This document shows, piece after piece, positions 36,486 through 45,899 of a DNA stretch of 64,000 bases (positions are counted from its first letter, which is position 1; each line of letters opens with the position of its first letter). A program made the position numbers and the translations under genes. The stretch comes from Arthrobacter sp. 24S4-2 (lineage in GTDB: Bacteria > Actinomycetota > Actinomycetes > Actinomycetales > Micrococcaceae): the NCBI RefSeq assembly GCF_005280255.1, contig NZ_CP040018.1:3410001-3474000 (forward strand), written 5' to 3'. The notes beneath the pieces were generated by a model. It searched no databases, was not told the origin of the DNA, and saw nothing but the letters and a program-made list of their open reading frames with translations.

Positions 36486-37121
36486 GTGCCTATAACTAAC
36501 GAACGTATTGTCTGGATCGACTGTGAGATGACCGGCCTGGACCCCAAGAACGACGCCCTCATTGAGGTTGCCGCCCTGGTGACGGACTCTGAACTCAACA
36601 TTCTCGGCGACGGCGTCGACGTCGTCATCCGCCCCGATGATGCCGCACTGGCCCAGATGAACGACTTCGTCCGTGACATGCATACCCGCTCCGGCCTGCT
36701 CGAAGAACTCCCGCACGGCAAAACCATGGCCGAAGCGGAAGCCGTCATCATGGACTACATCGCGAAGTGGGTTCCGGATCCGCGCAAGGCGCCGCTGGGC
36801 GGCAATTCCGTGGGTACGGACCGCGTATTCCTCGCCCGGGATATGCCCGCAGTGGTGGAGCACCTGCATTACCGGGTCATTGACGTGAGCACCATCAAGG
36901 AACTGTCACGGCGATGGTTTGCCCGCGCCTACTTCCAGGCTCCGGCCAAGCACGGCGGGCACCGCGCCCTCGGGGACATCAAGGATTCCATCGACGAGCT
37001 GCGGTATTACCGTGAAGCCATCTTTGTCCCCGCGCCGGGCCCGGACAGCGCCACCGCCCAGCGGATTTCAAAGTCCGTCATGGCCTCCACCGGCACTCCG
37101 GTCGAGGCCACGGAAAAGTAA
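36486..37121 (+). CDS. orn: Oligoribonuclease
   Basis: DEDDh 3'-5' exonuclease (211 residues) that finishes RNA turnover by cutting 2-5-mers. Motif I is IDCEMTGLD, motif II includes GNSVGTDR, and motif III is HRALGDIKDS with the catalytic His and Asp. It starts with GTG; TAGGCT lies six bases upstream, another leaderless-type start. It is divergent from the mannosyltransferase. Confidence 0.96.
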   Translation: MPITNERIVWIDCEMTGLDPKNDALIEVAALVTDSELNILGDGVDVVIRPDDAALAQMNDFVRDMHTRSGLLEELPHGKTMAEAEAVIMDYIAKWVPDPRKAPLGGNSVGTDRVFLARDMPAVVEHLHYRVIDVSTIKELSRRWFARAYFQAPAKHGGHRALGDIKDSIDELRYYREAIFVPAPGPDSATAQRISKSVMASTGTPVEATEK

Positions 37122-37251
37122 TCTGCGCCACGTTTGAGGGAAATTTTCGCAAAACAGGCAAAAGTGGCAAAAACAACTCCGTGGAGCAGGTAAGCTATAT
37201 GACGTTGCCTTTCAAGACAGCCGGTTAGCCGGACGGTCGGGTAAGGCACAT

Positions 37252-37325
37252 GGTGGGCGTAGCTCAGTTGGCAGAGCGCCTGGTTGTGGTCCAGGAGGTC
37301 GCGGGTTCAACCCCCGTCGCTCACC
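37252..37325 (+). tRNA. tRNA-His(GTG)
   Basis: The acceptor GGTGGGCG includes the encoded G at -1 typical of tRNA-His, paired with CGCTCACC. The anticodon stem CCTGG/CCAGG holds TTGTGGT (anticodon GTG). CCA is not encoded. Confidence 0.96.
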
Positions 37326-37357
37326 CTCAGAAAGGGCAGGATTTTCCGCCCTTGCAT

Positions 37358-37389
37358 AAAGGCCGCACCGGTTATCCGGTGCGGCCTTT
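37358..37389 (+). terminator. Terminator of tRNA-His
   Basis: A perfect 14-bp stem (AAAGGCCGCACCGG with its complement) and 4-base loop, followed by ACTTGTTT. A smaller hairpin at 37331-37353 precedes it. Confidence 0.8.
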
Positions 37390-37484
37390 ACTTGTTTCAC
37401 GGGAACGTACCTGGCGTTGCAGCCGACTGCAGGCCGCACGGCTCCCGGACCTGACCCCGCACTGCATCAAAGGAACAACCTGAC

Positions 37485-38057
37485 ATGACCGTTCTGCCGA
37501 TCACCATCTGGGGCGAGCCGGTTCTCCACCGCCGGGCCGCCGAAGTGGAAGTCTTCGACGACGAACTCCGTAGGCTCATCGCTGACATGTTCGAGACGAA
37601 CGAGGCCGCCAACGGCGTGGGACTCGCCGCTCCCCAGGTGGGCGTGGGCAAGCGCATCTTCGTGTACAAATACGCCAACGACGACGACGCGCCCCCCATC
37701 GGGGTCCTGGTGAATCCTGTCCTTACGCTTTCCAAGGTTTCCGGCGCGGTTCCGGACCCGGATGAGGAAGTGGAGGGGTGCCTGTCGTTTCCCGGCGGCC
37801 AGTATCCCCTCAAGCGAGCGGAGTGGGCACGGATCCAGGGGTTCGACGGCGACGGCAACCCGGTGGAATTCGAGGCAACGGACTGGTTCGCCCGGATCAT
37901 CCAGCACGAGTTCGACCACTTGGACGGCAAACTCTACGTGAACCGGCTGATGGACCGCTACGCGCGCAAAGCCATGAAACAGGCCAAGAAGAGCGGCTGG
38001 GGAGTCCCCGGGCTGACTTGGATGCCGGGGGTTGACCCCGACCCGTTCGGCCACTGA
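37485..38057 (+). CDS. def: Peptide deformylase
   Basis: Removes the formyl group from N-formylmethionine. The 190-residue enzyme has the three motifs: GVGLAAPQVG, EGCLSFPG (metal Cys) and QHEFDHLDG (metal His pair and catalytic Glu). Its ATG at 37485 follows the tRNA-His terminator by about 95 bases. It works before Map, whose gene is also in this window. Confidence 0.97.
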   Translation: MTVLPITIWGEPVLHRRAAEVEVFDDELRRLIADMFETNEAANGVGLAAPQVGVGKRIFVYKYANDDDAPPIGVLVNPVLTLSKVSGAVPDPDEEVEGCLSFPGGQYPLKRAEWARIQGFDGDGNPVEFEATDWFARIIQHEFDHLDGKLYVNRLMDRYARKAMKQAKKSGWGVPGLTWMPGVDPDPFGH

Positions 38058-38075
38058 GCACCTCCAGGGCCCCAG

Positions 38076-38873
38076 CTATCGTGGATGGATGGTCTGCTGG
38101 TCCGGGCATGTTGCCAGAACGCGTTTCATGGCATCCTTTTCGGCCTGCGTCACCCATAGTTTGTAGGCTGCCTTGACCGAGATCTGGCGGGCGACGTAGT
38201 GGCACCTGAACGCCTTGTTCTTCGGCAGCCAGCTGGCGGCGTCTGAGGCGCTCTTCTCCTGGTTGGCCGGACCGTCGGCGGCTACCAGGTTCAGGGGATC
38301 GTTGGCGAGGCTTTGGCGCTGTTGTGGCGTCAGCTGCTGCGCACCCTTCTGCCAGGCATCCCCCAGTGCCACCACATGGTCGATCTGGACGGCTTTACTG
38401 CTCTCCGCTCCCCTGGTGAACCTCACCACCGCGCCGGTGTAGGGTTCATGGAGTTCACCGCCAGCCACACGGCAGCGGGATCCCTCGGTGAACCGCGCAC
38501 CCGTCAGGTCGCGCCGAAGAATGTCGTTGCGGGTGTCGCAGCCGTTGCGGTCCACATCCATCCACGCCTGGCCAAACGCCGTGCGTTCGTAGTTGTCGTT
38601 GGCCGCCCGTCCCTTTACGGCGAGGGTTTCCAGTGCGGCCGCGGCGCTGCCTTCCGGCACGGGCTGGACCGGGGGGACCGCTTTCATCCACGCGGGGTCA
38701 AACACAGGCGCGTCGCTGGGGCCGGTAACCGGCGGTTCGGCTGCGGCGAACTGGCCGGCTGTGAAAAACCAGGAAGCGGCGGAAGCCAGCCCAACTGCCA
38801 GCACAGCCAGGAGTACCCAGGCCTGCCGGGATCGGCGCCGGGCGCGCCGGTACGCCGTCCAGCTGATGGTCAT
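38076..38873 (-). CDS. Secreted or membrane-anchored HNH (DUF1524-like) nuclease
   Basis: A 265-residue protein. An Arg-rich N-terminus is followed by one hydrophobic segment (about 18-42), so it is exported or anchored. The nuclease part contains the DUF1524/GmrSD-type core VQIDHVVALGDAWQKGA, then LANDPLNLV and the conserved YVARQISVKAAY. Related proteins are common in actinobacteria and may scavenge DNA. It is convergent with def. Confidence 0.87.
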   Translation of the reverse strand: MTISWTAYRRARRRSRQAWVLLAVLAVGLASAASWFFTAGQFAAAEPPVTGPSDAPVFDPAWMKAVPPVQPVPEGSAAAALETLAVKGRAANDNYERTAFGQAWMDVDRNGCDTRNDILRRDLTGARFTEGSRCRVAGGELHEPYTGAVVRFTRGAESSKAVQIDHVVALGDAWQKGAQQLTPQQRQSLANDPLNLVAADGPANQEKSASDAASWLPKNKAFRCHYVARQISVKAAYKLWVTQAEKDAMKRVLATCPDQQTIHPR

Positions 38874-38965
38874 GGCCGCTGTGTCCGGGGACGATTCTTA
38901 TGCACCCGAAGAGCCTAGGCCAGGGCACTGACAACCCGGCTGATATCCACAGTGTGGAGGAGAGC

Positions 38966-39175
38966 TTACTGCTCCTTGATCACACGCTGAAGGTCTTCGG
39001 CAGCGAGATCCAGCAGGTCCCCGAGTTGCCTGACCCTGGATTCCGGAATCTCTCCCGCGGCATACGCAACGCGCGCGTGTTCGAGGAGTCGGGTGGCTTC
39101 CTTATGATTCTGCCGCGCTACGTCGAGGGCGTGTTCCAGCGTGGTTTCATGTTCGAGAGTCGATTCCTGTTCCAT
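38966..39175 (-). CDS. Small coiled-coil-type hypothetical protein
   Basis: A 69-residue, highly charged protein, predicted almost fully helical (Leu, Glu, Ala and Arg rich), with a short internal duplication STLEHETTLEHAL at the N-terminus. No motif is known to me and no strong ribosome site is seen. It lies between the HNH nuclease and gap genes on the same strand. Confidence 0.55.
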   Translation of the reverse strand: MEQESTLEHETTLEHALDVARQNHKEATRLLEHARVAYAAGEIPESRVRQLGDLLDLAAEDLQRVIKEQ

Positions 39176-39240
39176 GACACCATTCTGTGTCGGTTTCCCG
39201 GCGGATGCCAGAGCACTCGCCGGGAAACCTTCAAAGGAGG

Positions 39241-40722
39241 CTAGACCGCAGCGATTGCTTCCAGCACCGCAGCCGGTTCCTTGACGGGGAACGACGGCGG
39301 GTTGACACCGGCCATTTCCTCCATCACGCGGACCACCTGGCAGCTGTAGCCGAACTCGTTGTCGTACCAGACGTAGAGGACGAGGTTCTTATCGTTGGAG
39401 ATGGTGGCCAGGCCGTCAACTATGCCTGCACGGCGTGAGCCGACGAAGTCCGTGGAGACCACTTCCGGCGAGTCGATGTAGTCGATCTGCTTGCGCAGAT
39501 CCGAGTGCAGGGACATCTGCCGCAGGTAGTCGTTGACCTCGTCCTTGGTGGTGCCGCGCTCCAGGCTCAGGTTCAGGATGGCCAGGGACACATCCGGGGT
39601 GGGGACGCGGATGGAGCTGCCGGTGAGCTTGCCGAGAAGTTCGGGCAGGGCCTTGGCCACGGCCTTGGCGGCACCGGTTTCGGTGATGACCATGTTCAGC
39701 GCCGCAGAACGTCCGCGGCGGTCGCCCTTGTGGAAGTTGTCGATCAGGTTCTGGTCGTTGGTAAAGGAGTGGACCGTCTCCACATGGCCGTGGACCACAC
39801 CGAACTTGTCGTTGATGGCCTTCAGGACCGGAGTGATGGCGTTGGTGGTGCAGGACGCAGCCGTAACAATCTTGTCCGAATCCAGGATGGTGCCGTGGTT
39901 GATGCCGTGGACGATGTTCTTCAGCTCACCCTTGCCCGGTGCCGTGAGGAGGACGCGGGACACACCCTTGCTCAGGAGGTGCTGGGACAGGCCTTCTGCA
40001 TCGCGCCAGCGACCGGTGTTGTCCACCACCAGTGCATCCTTGATGCCGTATGCCGTGTAATCCACCGTGGACGGGTTGTCCGAGTAGATGACCTGGACCT
40101 GGACACCGTTGGCCGTGATGGTGTTGTTGTCCGTGTCCACCTTGATGGTGCCCTCAAAGGAGCCGTGCACGGAGTCCCGGCGCAGCAGGCTGGCCCGCTT
40201 GGCGAGGTCGTTGTCCGAACCGCGGCGGACAACGATGGCACGGAGACGGAGACCGTGACCCCCACCGGCCTTTTCGATGAGGAGCCGGGCAAGTAGGCGT
40301 CCGATACGGCCGAAGCCGTAGAGCACGACGTCGGTGCTGGTGCGGTCATCGCCGCCCCGCTTCCCGACAATATCGGCCAGCTCGGCGCGCACGAACTCCT
40401 CCAGGCTGGCACCGTTGGCCTCGGTCTTGAACTTCTGGTTCAGGCGCGCGATGTCGATCGCCGCGGCGCCAAGATCGAGCCCGGCCAGGGTATCGAGCAG
40501 CGGAGCCGTCTCTTCCAGGAGCAGCTCGTCCTTGCTCATCCTGCGCGCGAAACGGTGCGCCTTCAGGATGTTCATGGTGGACTTGTTGATCAGGCTGCGG
40601 CCATGGATGCTGGTCACCACATTGTTTTCGCGGTACAGCCGGCCGATCACCGGGATCATGGCCTCGGCAAGCGCCTCACGGCCCATCCACGTATCAAGAC
40701 AAGAATCTGACGTCTGGCTCAC
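39241..40722 (-). CDS. gapB: Long-form glyceraldehyde-3-phosphate dehydrogenase (GapB type)
   Basis: A 493-residue GAPDH with about 125 extra N-terminal residues before the NAD-binding start (VLYGFGRIGRLLAR). The catalytic Cys is in AASCTTNAITP. This long form resembles GapB of Corynebacterium, which serves mainly gluconeogenesis; a standard GapA should lie elsewhere next to pgk and tpi. About 180 bases upstream a TAGAAT box gives a possible promoter with a long leader. Confidence 0.9.
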   Translation of the reverse strand: MSQTSDSCLDTWMGREALAEAMIPVIGRLYRENNVVTSIHGRSLINKSTMNILKAHRFARRMSKDELLLEETAPLLDTLAGLDLGAAAIDIARLNQKFKTEANGASLEEFVRAELADIVGKRGGDDRTSTDVVLYGFGRIGRLLARLLIEKAGGGHGLRLRAIVVRRGSDNDLAKRASLLRRDSVHGSFEGTIKVDTDNNTITANGVQVQVIYSDNPSTVDYTAYGIKDALVVDNTGRWRDAEGLSQHLLSKGVSRVLLTAPGKGELKNIVHGINHGTILDSDKIVTAASCTTNAITPVLKAINDKFGVVHGHVETVHSFTNDQNLIDNFHKGDRRGRSAALNMVITETGAAKAVAKALPELLGKLTGSSIRVPTPDVSLAILNLSLERGTTKDEVNDYLRQMSLHSDLRKQIDYIDSPEVVSTDFVGSRRAGIVDGLATISNDKNLVLYVWYDNEFGYSCQVVRVMEEMAGVNPPSFPVKEPAAVLEAIAAV

Positions 40723-40984
40723 AGAACTACCTTCCTTGGGTCAACCACATACGCCCTCGTATACGGATGTCGGCCACCGGGGGTATTCCGGGGCACAGGC
40801 ATCGGCGGGGATTCGGTCCACCCCGGACACCTTGGAGAAGCGCAAAGAAAAGCCGCCGGCTGCGAACGCAGACCCGACGGCAGAACTTCTACGTTCGCTA
40901 TCCATTCTAGGGCGGCGGGACCTGCCGCACCGCCGCGAAGAGCGTGAAGTCACTCACACGCGGTTATCTGGAGGGGGCCGAAGC
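40723..40984 (-). promoter_or_regulatory. gapB leader and promoter region
   Basis: This 262-base gap between gapB and rnpB, both on the minus strand, holds a TAGAAT -10-like box near 40905-40912 and GC-rich inverted repeats (around 40913-40938) that may end rnpB transcription. I see no open reading frame I would support. Confidence 0.4.
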
Positions 40985-41384
40985 GGTGGTGGATGGGTTG
41001 ACCGATACGCCGGGTTCTGTGTTCCCGCGCCGTTGCCGACGCGGGAATAGCGGCCATCCATCTACGAACGCCGTTGCCGACGCCCTCCAGCGGCCTACCC
41101 GGACACTCGGGCGAGCAGCCCTCGAACGTGCCCTGTCTGGCCTTGCTCCGGGTGGGGTTTACCAAGCCTTCCCGGTCACCCGGGAAGCTGGTGGTCTCTT
41201 ACACCACCGTTTCACCCTTACCTGTTCCCGGTCCGTGGAAACACGGACCGCGGCAGGCGGTCTGTTCTCTGTGGCACTGGCCTGCGGGTTACCCCGAGTG
41301 GGCGTTACCCACCACCCTGCTCTGCGGAGCCCGGACGTTCCTCGAGCCACTTGCGTGACGCGCGGCCGCCTGGTCAACCCATCC
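40985..41384 (-). ncRNA. rnpB: RNase P RNA
   Basis: Minus-strand type A RNase P RNA of about 400 nt. The conserved core GAGGAACGTCCGGGCTCC is at 41327-41344, then GCAGGGTGG, CAGAGAACAGACCGCC and GGTAAGGGTGAAACGGTG, and near the 3' end the conserved AGAACCCGGC. Helix P1 pairs GGATGGGTTGACC (41384-41372) with GGTCAACCCATCC (41003-40991). A TAGAAT box lies seven bases before the G at 41384, which fixes the 5' end. Open reading frames over this stretch are shadows. Confidence 0.95.
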
Positions 41385-41502
41385 GCGTTTCATTCTACGT
41401 GCTGCAAAAGGCCCCGGGTTTCGCAGCCAATTCCCAGCGCCTAATAAGGGAGCGGTGAGAGAATTAATCAAGATCAATCCAGGCAAGAAGGAGGGGATCC
41501 TG

Positions 41503-42318
41503 ATGGACCCCACCAGTACGTACATCGCCATCGCCGTCGCAGTGCTGCTGCTCATCTTGCTCAAAATGTCCATCCGGATCGTCCGGCAGTACGAGCAGGG
41601 CGTGCTCTTCCGGCTGGGGAGGGTCATTGGCGTCAGGATGCCCGGACTGCGGTTCATCATTCCGGTTATTGACCGCCTCCCGCTGGTCAGCCTGCGGATC
41701 GTGACCATGCCCATCCAGTCGCAGGGCATCATCACCCAGGACAACGTGAGTGTCGACATCTCGGCCGTGGCCTACTACCGCGTGGTGGACGCCGTGAAAT
41801 CCGTCGTGGCGATTGAGAATGTCGCAGCGGCAATAGACCAGATCGCCCAGACCACCCTGAGGAAGGTGGTGGGCCGCCACAGCCTGGACCAGACACTGTC
41901 CGAAACCGAGCGCATCAATACCGACATCCGGGAAATCCTGGATCAGCTGACCCTCGCCTGGGGCGTCGAGGTGGTGCTGGTGGAGCTGAAGGACATCCAA
42001 CTTCCCGACAGCATGAAGCGCGCTATGGCCCGTCAGGCCGAGGCCGAGCGGGAGAAGCGGGCGAAGATCATCGCTGCAGAAGGCGAAGCCATCGCGGCAA
42101 CTGCCCTTGGCGCCGCTTCGGACACCATGATGGCCCACCCGCTTGCCCTGCAGTTGAGGAACCTGCAGTCCCTCGTCGAAATCGGTGTGGACAAGAACAC
42201 AACGGTCGTCTTCCCCGCGCCGCTGATGAGCACCATCGGCGAGCTCTCCGCCTTCCTCGCCCGCGAGAACCAGGCTGCCTCGGCTCCTACGGGGAAATCC
42301 CCGGTTAAGGCGGCCTGA
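41503..42318 (+). CDS. SPFH/Band 7 (stomatin-like) membrane protein
   Basis: A 271-residue protein with one N-terminal transmembrane helix (about 6-26) and a prohibitin-homology domain (RIVRQYEQGVLFRLGRV, NVSVDISAVAYYRV), then a helical region rich in Ala and Glu (RQAEAEREKRAKIIAAEGE) used in oligomerisation. It probably forms a membrane scaffold and may work with an NfeD partner, which is not adjacent here. The ATG at 41503 has AAGGAGG eight bases upstream. Confidence 0.93.
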   Translation: MDPTSTYIAIAVAVLLLILLKMSIRIVRQYEQGVLFRLGRVIGVRMPGLRFIIPVIDRLPLVSLRIVTMPIQSQGIITQDNVSVDISAVAYYRVVDAVKSVVAIENVAAAIDQIAQTTLRKVVGRHSLDQTLSETERINTDIREILDQLTLAWGVEVVLVELKDIQLPDSMKRAMARQAEAEREKRAKIIAAEGEAIAATALGAASDTMMAHPLALQLRNLQSLVEIGVDKNTTVVFPAPLMSTIGELSAFLARENQAASAPTGKSPVKAA

Positions 42319-42389
42319 TTAAGGCGGCTTGATACAGGAGGCCTGAGCGGTGTGCCGGTGTCCGGAGCCTCCACGTCTATGATCGGCGT

Positions 42390-43252
42390 ATGGAATTTCC
42401 GACGCCCGGACGACGGCGGCTGCTGGGGCTCGGTGCCGGCGCTGCGGCAGCCGCTGCACTCGCGGCGTGCGCGGACGGGACGCCATCCAGCCCCGTACTG
42501 CCGGTAGACATGCGAACCGGCAGCTTCACATCCCGGTTCCGGGCCGACGTACCCACGGGCTGGTCGCTGGCAGTGCCCCGATCGCCCAGCTCCCCCGGCG
42601 GCGAACCGTCCCCCGGCGGCGGCTCCTCCGGCAGGCTGCCCGTTGCCCTGTTCCTGCATGGAACCGGAGCGGACCACCGGATGGTCTTCGACGAACTGCA
42701 TGCGGATGCTGTCCTGGCGAGGCACGTGACCGGCGGCGGCACTCCGTTCGCGATCGCCGCCGTGGACGGCGGCGAAAGCTGGTGGCACCCCGCGCGTCGG
42801 GCACGGACACGCAGTCAATGCTGCTTGAGGAATTCCTTCCCCTTCTTGCCGGCGAAGGCCTCGACACCGGCCGGACAGCCGTCTTCGGGCTGTCCATGGG
42901 CGGTTTCGGCGCCCTGCTCCTTGCCTCCCAGCACCGCGTCCCGAGCCTCCGGGCCGTGGCCGCGATGAGCCCGGCGGTCTGGAGCCTGTACGACGCCGGG
43001 CGGGACGACAACTTTGACAGCGCCGAAGACTTCGCGGCCAACGACATCTTCGCCCTGCGGCCCGAGCTTGAGCTGCTGCCGAAGAGGATCGACTGCGGCA
43101 CGTCCGACAACCTGCTCTACAGCGTGAAGGACTATGTGAGTGACTTGCCAGGCGGCCACCAGGGAGGGTTCAAGGACGGTGGCCACGACAGCGGTTACTG
43201 GCGTTCCATCCTCCCGGATGTCCTCACCTTCATTGGCCGCAACCTGGCCTGA
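42390..43252 (+). pseudogene. Frameshifted Tat-lipoprotein esterase (alpha/beta hydrolase)
   Basis: The N-terminal frame (from 42390) has a twin-arginine signal (GRRRLLGLGAG) ending in a lipobox-like LAAC and the hydrolase start LPVALFLHGTGADH. Near 42788-42796 the coherent protein moves to the +2 frame, which continues SGTDTQSMLLEEFLPLL, GLSMGGFGALL (nucleophile) and GGHDSGYW to the stop at 43252. One extra C in the CCCC run at 42788-42791 would restore a single frame of about 287 residues. TATGAT lies six bases before the ATG. It is either a recent pseudogene or a sequence error. Confidence 0.82.
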
Positions 43253-43310
43253 CGCCGCTGGCGCCTTCGCGGCAGCGTCCGCATTCTGCGTGCGCCGGTA
43301 AGATCGTACG

Positions 43311-44072
43311 GTGCTGATTCTGCTGCCGCCGTCCGAAGGCAAGACCCCCGCTCCACACGGTGCCGCCGTCGACTGGTCCTCGCTGAGCTTCCCCGGACTG
43401 AACACGTACCGGGCCAAAGTGCTTGAAGCGTTGGGCCATGTCAGCGCCCACCAGGACGCCCTCGCGCTGCTCGGCGTCGGCGCCTCGCTGACTGCCGACG
43501 TCGAACGCAACACCCGGCTGCACACGGAACCGGCAGCGCCGGCGCATCAAGTCTACTCCGGGGTGCTGTACGACGCACTGGGCTATCAGTCGCTGACGGC
43601 GGCGCAGCGCCGGAAGGCGGATGAATCGGTGCTGGTCATTTCCGCCCTCTGGGGCGCCATCCGCTTTGCCGACCAGGTGCCCGCCTACCGGCTGTCGATG
43701 GGAACGTCACTGCCCGACGTCGGCCGCCTTGCCTCGTTCTGGAAGCCGCAGATCTCCGACGCGCTGGCGGCCGAAACCGAAGGGGAGCTGCTGGTGGACT
43801 GCCGCTCCAGCACCTACGCCGCGGCCTGGGCTCCCCCGCCTGCGCAGACCGTTGCCGTCAATGTCTTCACGGAGGTGAACGGCGTGCGCAAGGTGGTCAG
43901 CCACTTCGCCAAGCACACCCGCGGCGAACTCGCACGCCACCTGCTGACGCGCCGCAGCACCGCTCCCCGCACTCCCGTCCAGCTGCTCAAAGCGGCCCGG
44001 GAGAAGTGGGATGCCGAGCTGATCGAAGGCACCGCGCGCAAGGCGCACGCCCTCAACGTCATCCTGCCTTAG
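43311..44072 (+). CDS. yaaA: YaaA-family peroxide stress protein
   Basis: A 253-residue member of the YaaA/DUF328 family, which in Escherichia coli lowers intracellular iron under H2O2 stress and binds DNA. Marks are MLILLPPSEGKT, VISALWGAIRFADQVPAYRL and the C-terminal HFAKHTRGELAR. It starts with GTG; TAAGAT lies six bases upstream. Its end overlaps the convergent zinc-ribbon gene by four bases. Confidence 0.92.
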   Translation: MLILLPPSEGKTPAPHGAAVDWSSLSFPGLNTYRAKVLEALGHVSAHQDALALLGVGASLTADVERNTRLHTEPAAPAHQVYSGVLYDALGYQSLTAAQRRKADESVLVISALWGAIRFADQVPAYRLSMGTSLPDVGRLASFWKPQISDALAAETEGELLVDCRSSTYAAAWAPPPAQTVAVNVFTEVNGVRKVVSHFAKHTRGELARHLLTRRSTAPRTPVQLLKAAREKWDAELIEGTARKAHALNVILP

Positions 44073-44806
44073 GCCCACTCTGCCGAGCGGACCAGGATGC
44101 AGCCGGAGTCCGGGCAAAAGACGATGTCGTCCTCGGCAGCTGCCTTGATTTCGGCGAGATCGCCGGGGCTGAGCTGCATCCCCGAGCCTTCGGACTTTCC
44201 GTGGAACAGCCGGGCTGCGCCGACTCCGCGCTTGGCCAGCGTCTTTTCGTAGACGGCCAGCAGGCCGGCGTCGAGGCCCGCCGCGAATTCCGAGCGCTGG
44301 CCGCCAACCTCTGCCGCCTCGGTGGCAATCTCAGCCAGGGCCGCGTCCAGCTCGGCGCGGATCACGCCGAAGGATCCCTGGACGTCGTTCACGATCTTCT
44401 GCTGGGCTGCCTGGCGTTCACGGAGGCCCTCGAGGCGCTCCATGACTTCAAGTTCAACGTCTTCAAGGGCAGAGCGCCGCTTGTTGAGCGAGGCAATGTC
44501 ACTTTGCAGGGCAACCAGGTCCTTGGACAGGCCGGTGCCGCTGTTCAGCCGGGCTTCGTCCCGTTCGATCCGGGTAACCACCTGCTCAACGTCCGCCTCG
44601 GAGCGCTTGAGCTCGGCTTCGGCGTCGTGGACAGCCATTTTCGCGGCCCCGAGTTCGCCGTTCGCCACAGCCAGGGCGGCCTCAAGGTCACTGATCCGGG
44701 GATCGCTTTCGACGGTCCGGCGACGGTTGGACAGCGATTTCAGCCTGGCGTCGAGTCCCTGCAGTTCGAGCAATTTCAACTGTTCCGCCGGTGCTGCCTT
44801 GGCCAC
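44069..44806 (-). CDS. Coiled-coil protein with degenerate C4 zinc ribbon
   Basis: A 245-residue protein of the actinobacterial zf-RING_7/C4-zinc-ribbon family. Residues about 1-170 form a long antiparallel coiled coil. In relatives the C-terminus has two CxxC knuckles; here the first is replaced (HGKSEGSGMQLSP) and the second is spaced CPDSGC, so zinc binding is doubtful. GTG start with GGAGG upstream. It adjoins the Nif3-like gene on the same strand, a common pairing. Confidence 0.88.
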   Translation of the reverse strand: MAKAAPAEQLKLLELQGLDARLKSLSNRRRTVESDPRISDLEAALAVANGELGAAKMAVHDAEAELKRSEADVEQVVTRIERDEARLNSGTGLSKDLVALQSDIASLNKRRSALEDVELEVMERLEGLRERQAAQQKIVNDVQGSFGVIRAELDAALAEIATEAAEVGGQRSEFAAGLDAGLLAVYEKTLAKRGVGAARLFHGKSEGSGMQLSPGDLAEIKAAAEDDIVFCPDSGCILVRSAEWA

Positions 44807-44867
44807 TATTACCTCCGCTTGTTACAAACCGGCCGCAACCGGGCACCGGACCGGCGCAGTTTAGACT

Positions 44868-45800
44868 CTAGTCCCCGCCCGGAGTCAGAATGAAGTCCCA
44901 CGGATCGCTGTTCGTGGTGCTGACGCGGATGTCAACGCCGTGCCCCTGGTCACTGAGGACATTTCCGAGCGCGTCGGCAGCCGGGGGCAGCCACAGCCAT
45001 TCGCTGGCAAAGTGCGAAACATCGATCAGGTAGGGCCGGTCATTCACGGCGTTCTCGCGTGCCTCGGATGCCGGGTGGTGCCGCAGATCAGCGGTGACGA
45101 AGATATCGGCATTGCTCGACCGGACCTCATTAAACAGGGAGTCTCCCGCCCCGCCGCAGACGGCAACGCGGCGCACCAGGCCGTCCTTGTCCCCGGAAAC
45201 CCGGACCCCGCCCGCCACGGATGGCAGGATACCGAAGACACGCGCCGCGAAGTCCCCCAGCGTCATCACGTCCTCAAGGTCGCCTACCCGGCCGATCCCC
45301 TCTTCAGGCAAGCCGTCCCGGGCTGGCGTCAGGGGCACCACGTCATGGAGGCCAAGTGCATCGGCCAGGACATCCGAGACGCCGCCGACGGCGGAGTCGC
45401 CGTTCGTGTGCACGGTCAGCAGGCCTGTCCCGGATTCGATCAGGCGGTGGACTGCTTTGCCTTTGGCTGTCGTGGCTGCCACCGAGGTGACCCCCTTGAG
45501 CAGCAGCGGGTGGTGCGTGATCAGGAGGTCGGCCCCCCACTCAATGGCTTCCTCAATGACGTCCAGGGTGGGATCCACGGCGAACATGATCCTGCGGACT
45601 TCGGCTGAAGGGTGACCTGCCACGAGGCCCACTTCGTCCCACTCCTCGGCGAGGGACTCCGGCCAGAGCTCTTCCACCGCCAGCAGGACCTCTCCGAGCG
45701 TGGGGACATCGGACGATTCGGCAGCCTCGGTCGGCTCAGCACCGGCGGGATCAGCAGTGTTACGCGCGTCTTCTGCAACGTCGGTGTTCACAGGTTCCAT
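44868..45800 (-). CDS. Nif3-like dinuclear metal centre protein (GTP cyclohydrolase I type 2 family)
   Basis: A 310-residue hexameric metal protein of the NIF3/YbgI family. Metal-binding His and Glu/Asp positions fit ITHHPLL, VHTNGDSAVGGV (with Asn-x-Asp) and DVSHFASEW. The enzymatic role is unsettled. It precedes the zinc-ribbon gene, and they are probably cotranscribed with 61 bases between. Confidence 0.93.
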   Translation of the reverse strand: MEPVNTDVAEDARNTADPAGAEPTEAAESSDVPTLGEVLLAVEELWPESLAEEWDEVGLVAGHPSAEVRRIMFAVDPTLDVIEEAIEWGADLLITHHPLLLKGVTSVAATTAKGKAVHRLIESGTGLLTVHTNGDSAVGGVSDVLADALGLHDVVPLTPARDGLPEEGIGRVGDLEDVMTLGDFAARVFGILPSVAGGVRVSGDKDGLVRRVAVCGGAGDSLFNEVRSSNADIFVTADLRHHPASEARENAVNDRPYLIDVSHFASEWLWLPPAADALGNVLSDQGHGVDIRVSTTNSDPWDFILTPGGD

Positions 45801-45899
45801 ACCCTCATTTTTACCCTATCCATTGGCTTCGCCCGCACGTGTAACAGTCTCGTAAGGTGATAGGGGAATCATCCGCGCACTTCAATCATTGAAGAGGAC

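Noticed and set aside
40944..41444. Open frames over the 41-kb region
   Set aside because: This stretch is RNase P RNA with the conserved core and a closing P1 helix; the frames are incidental.
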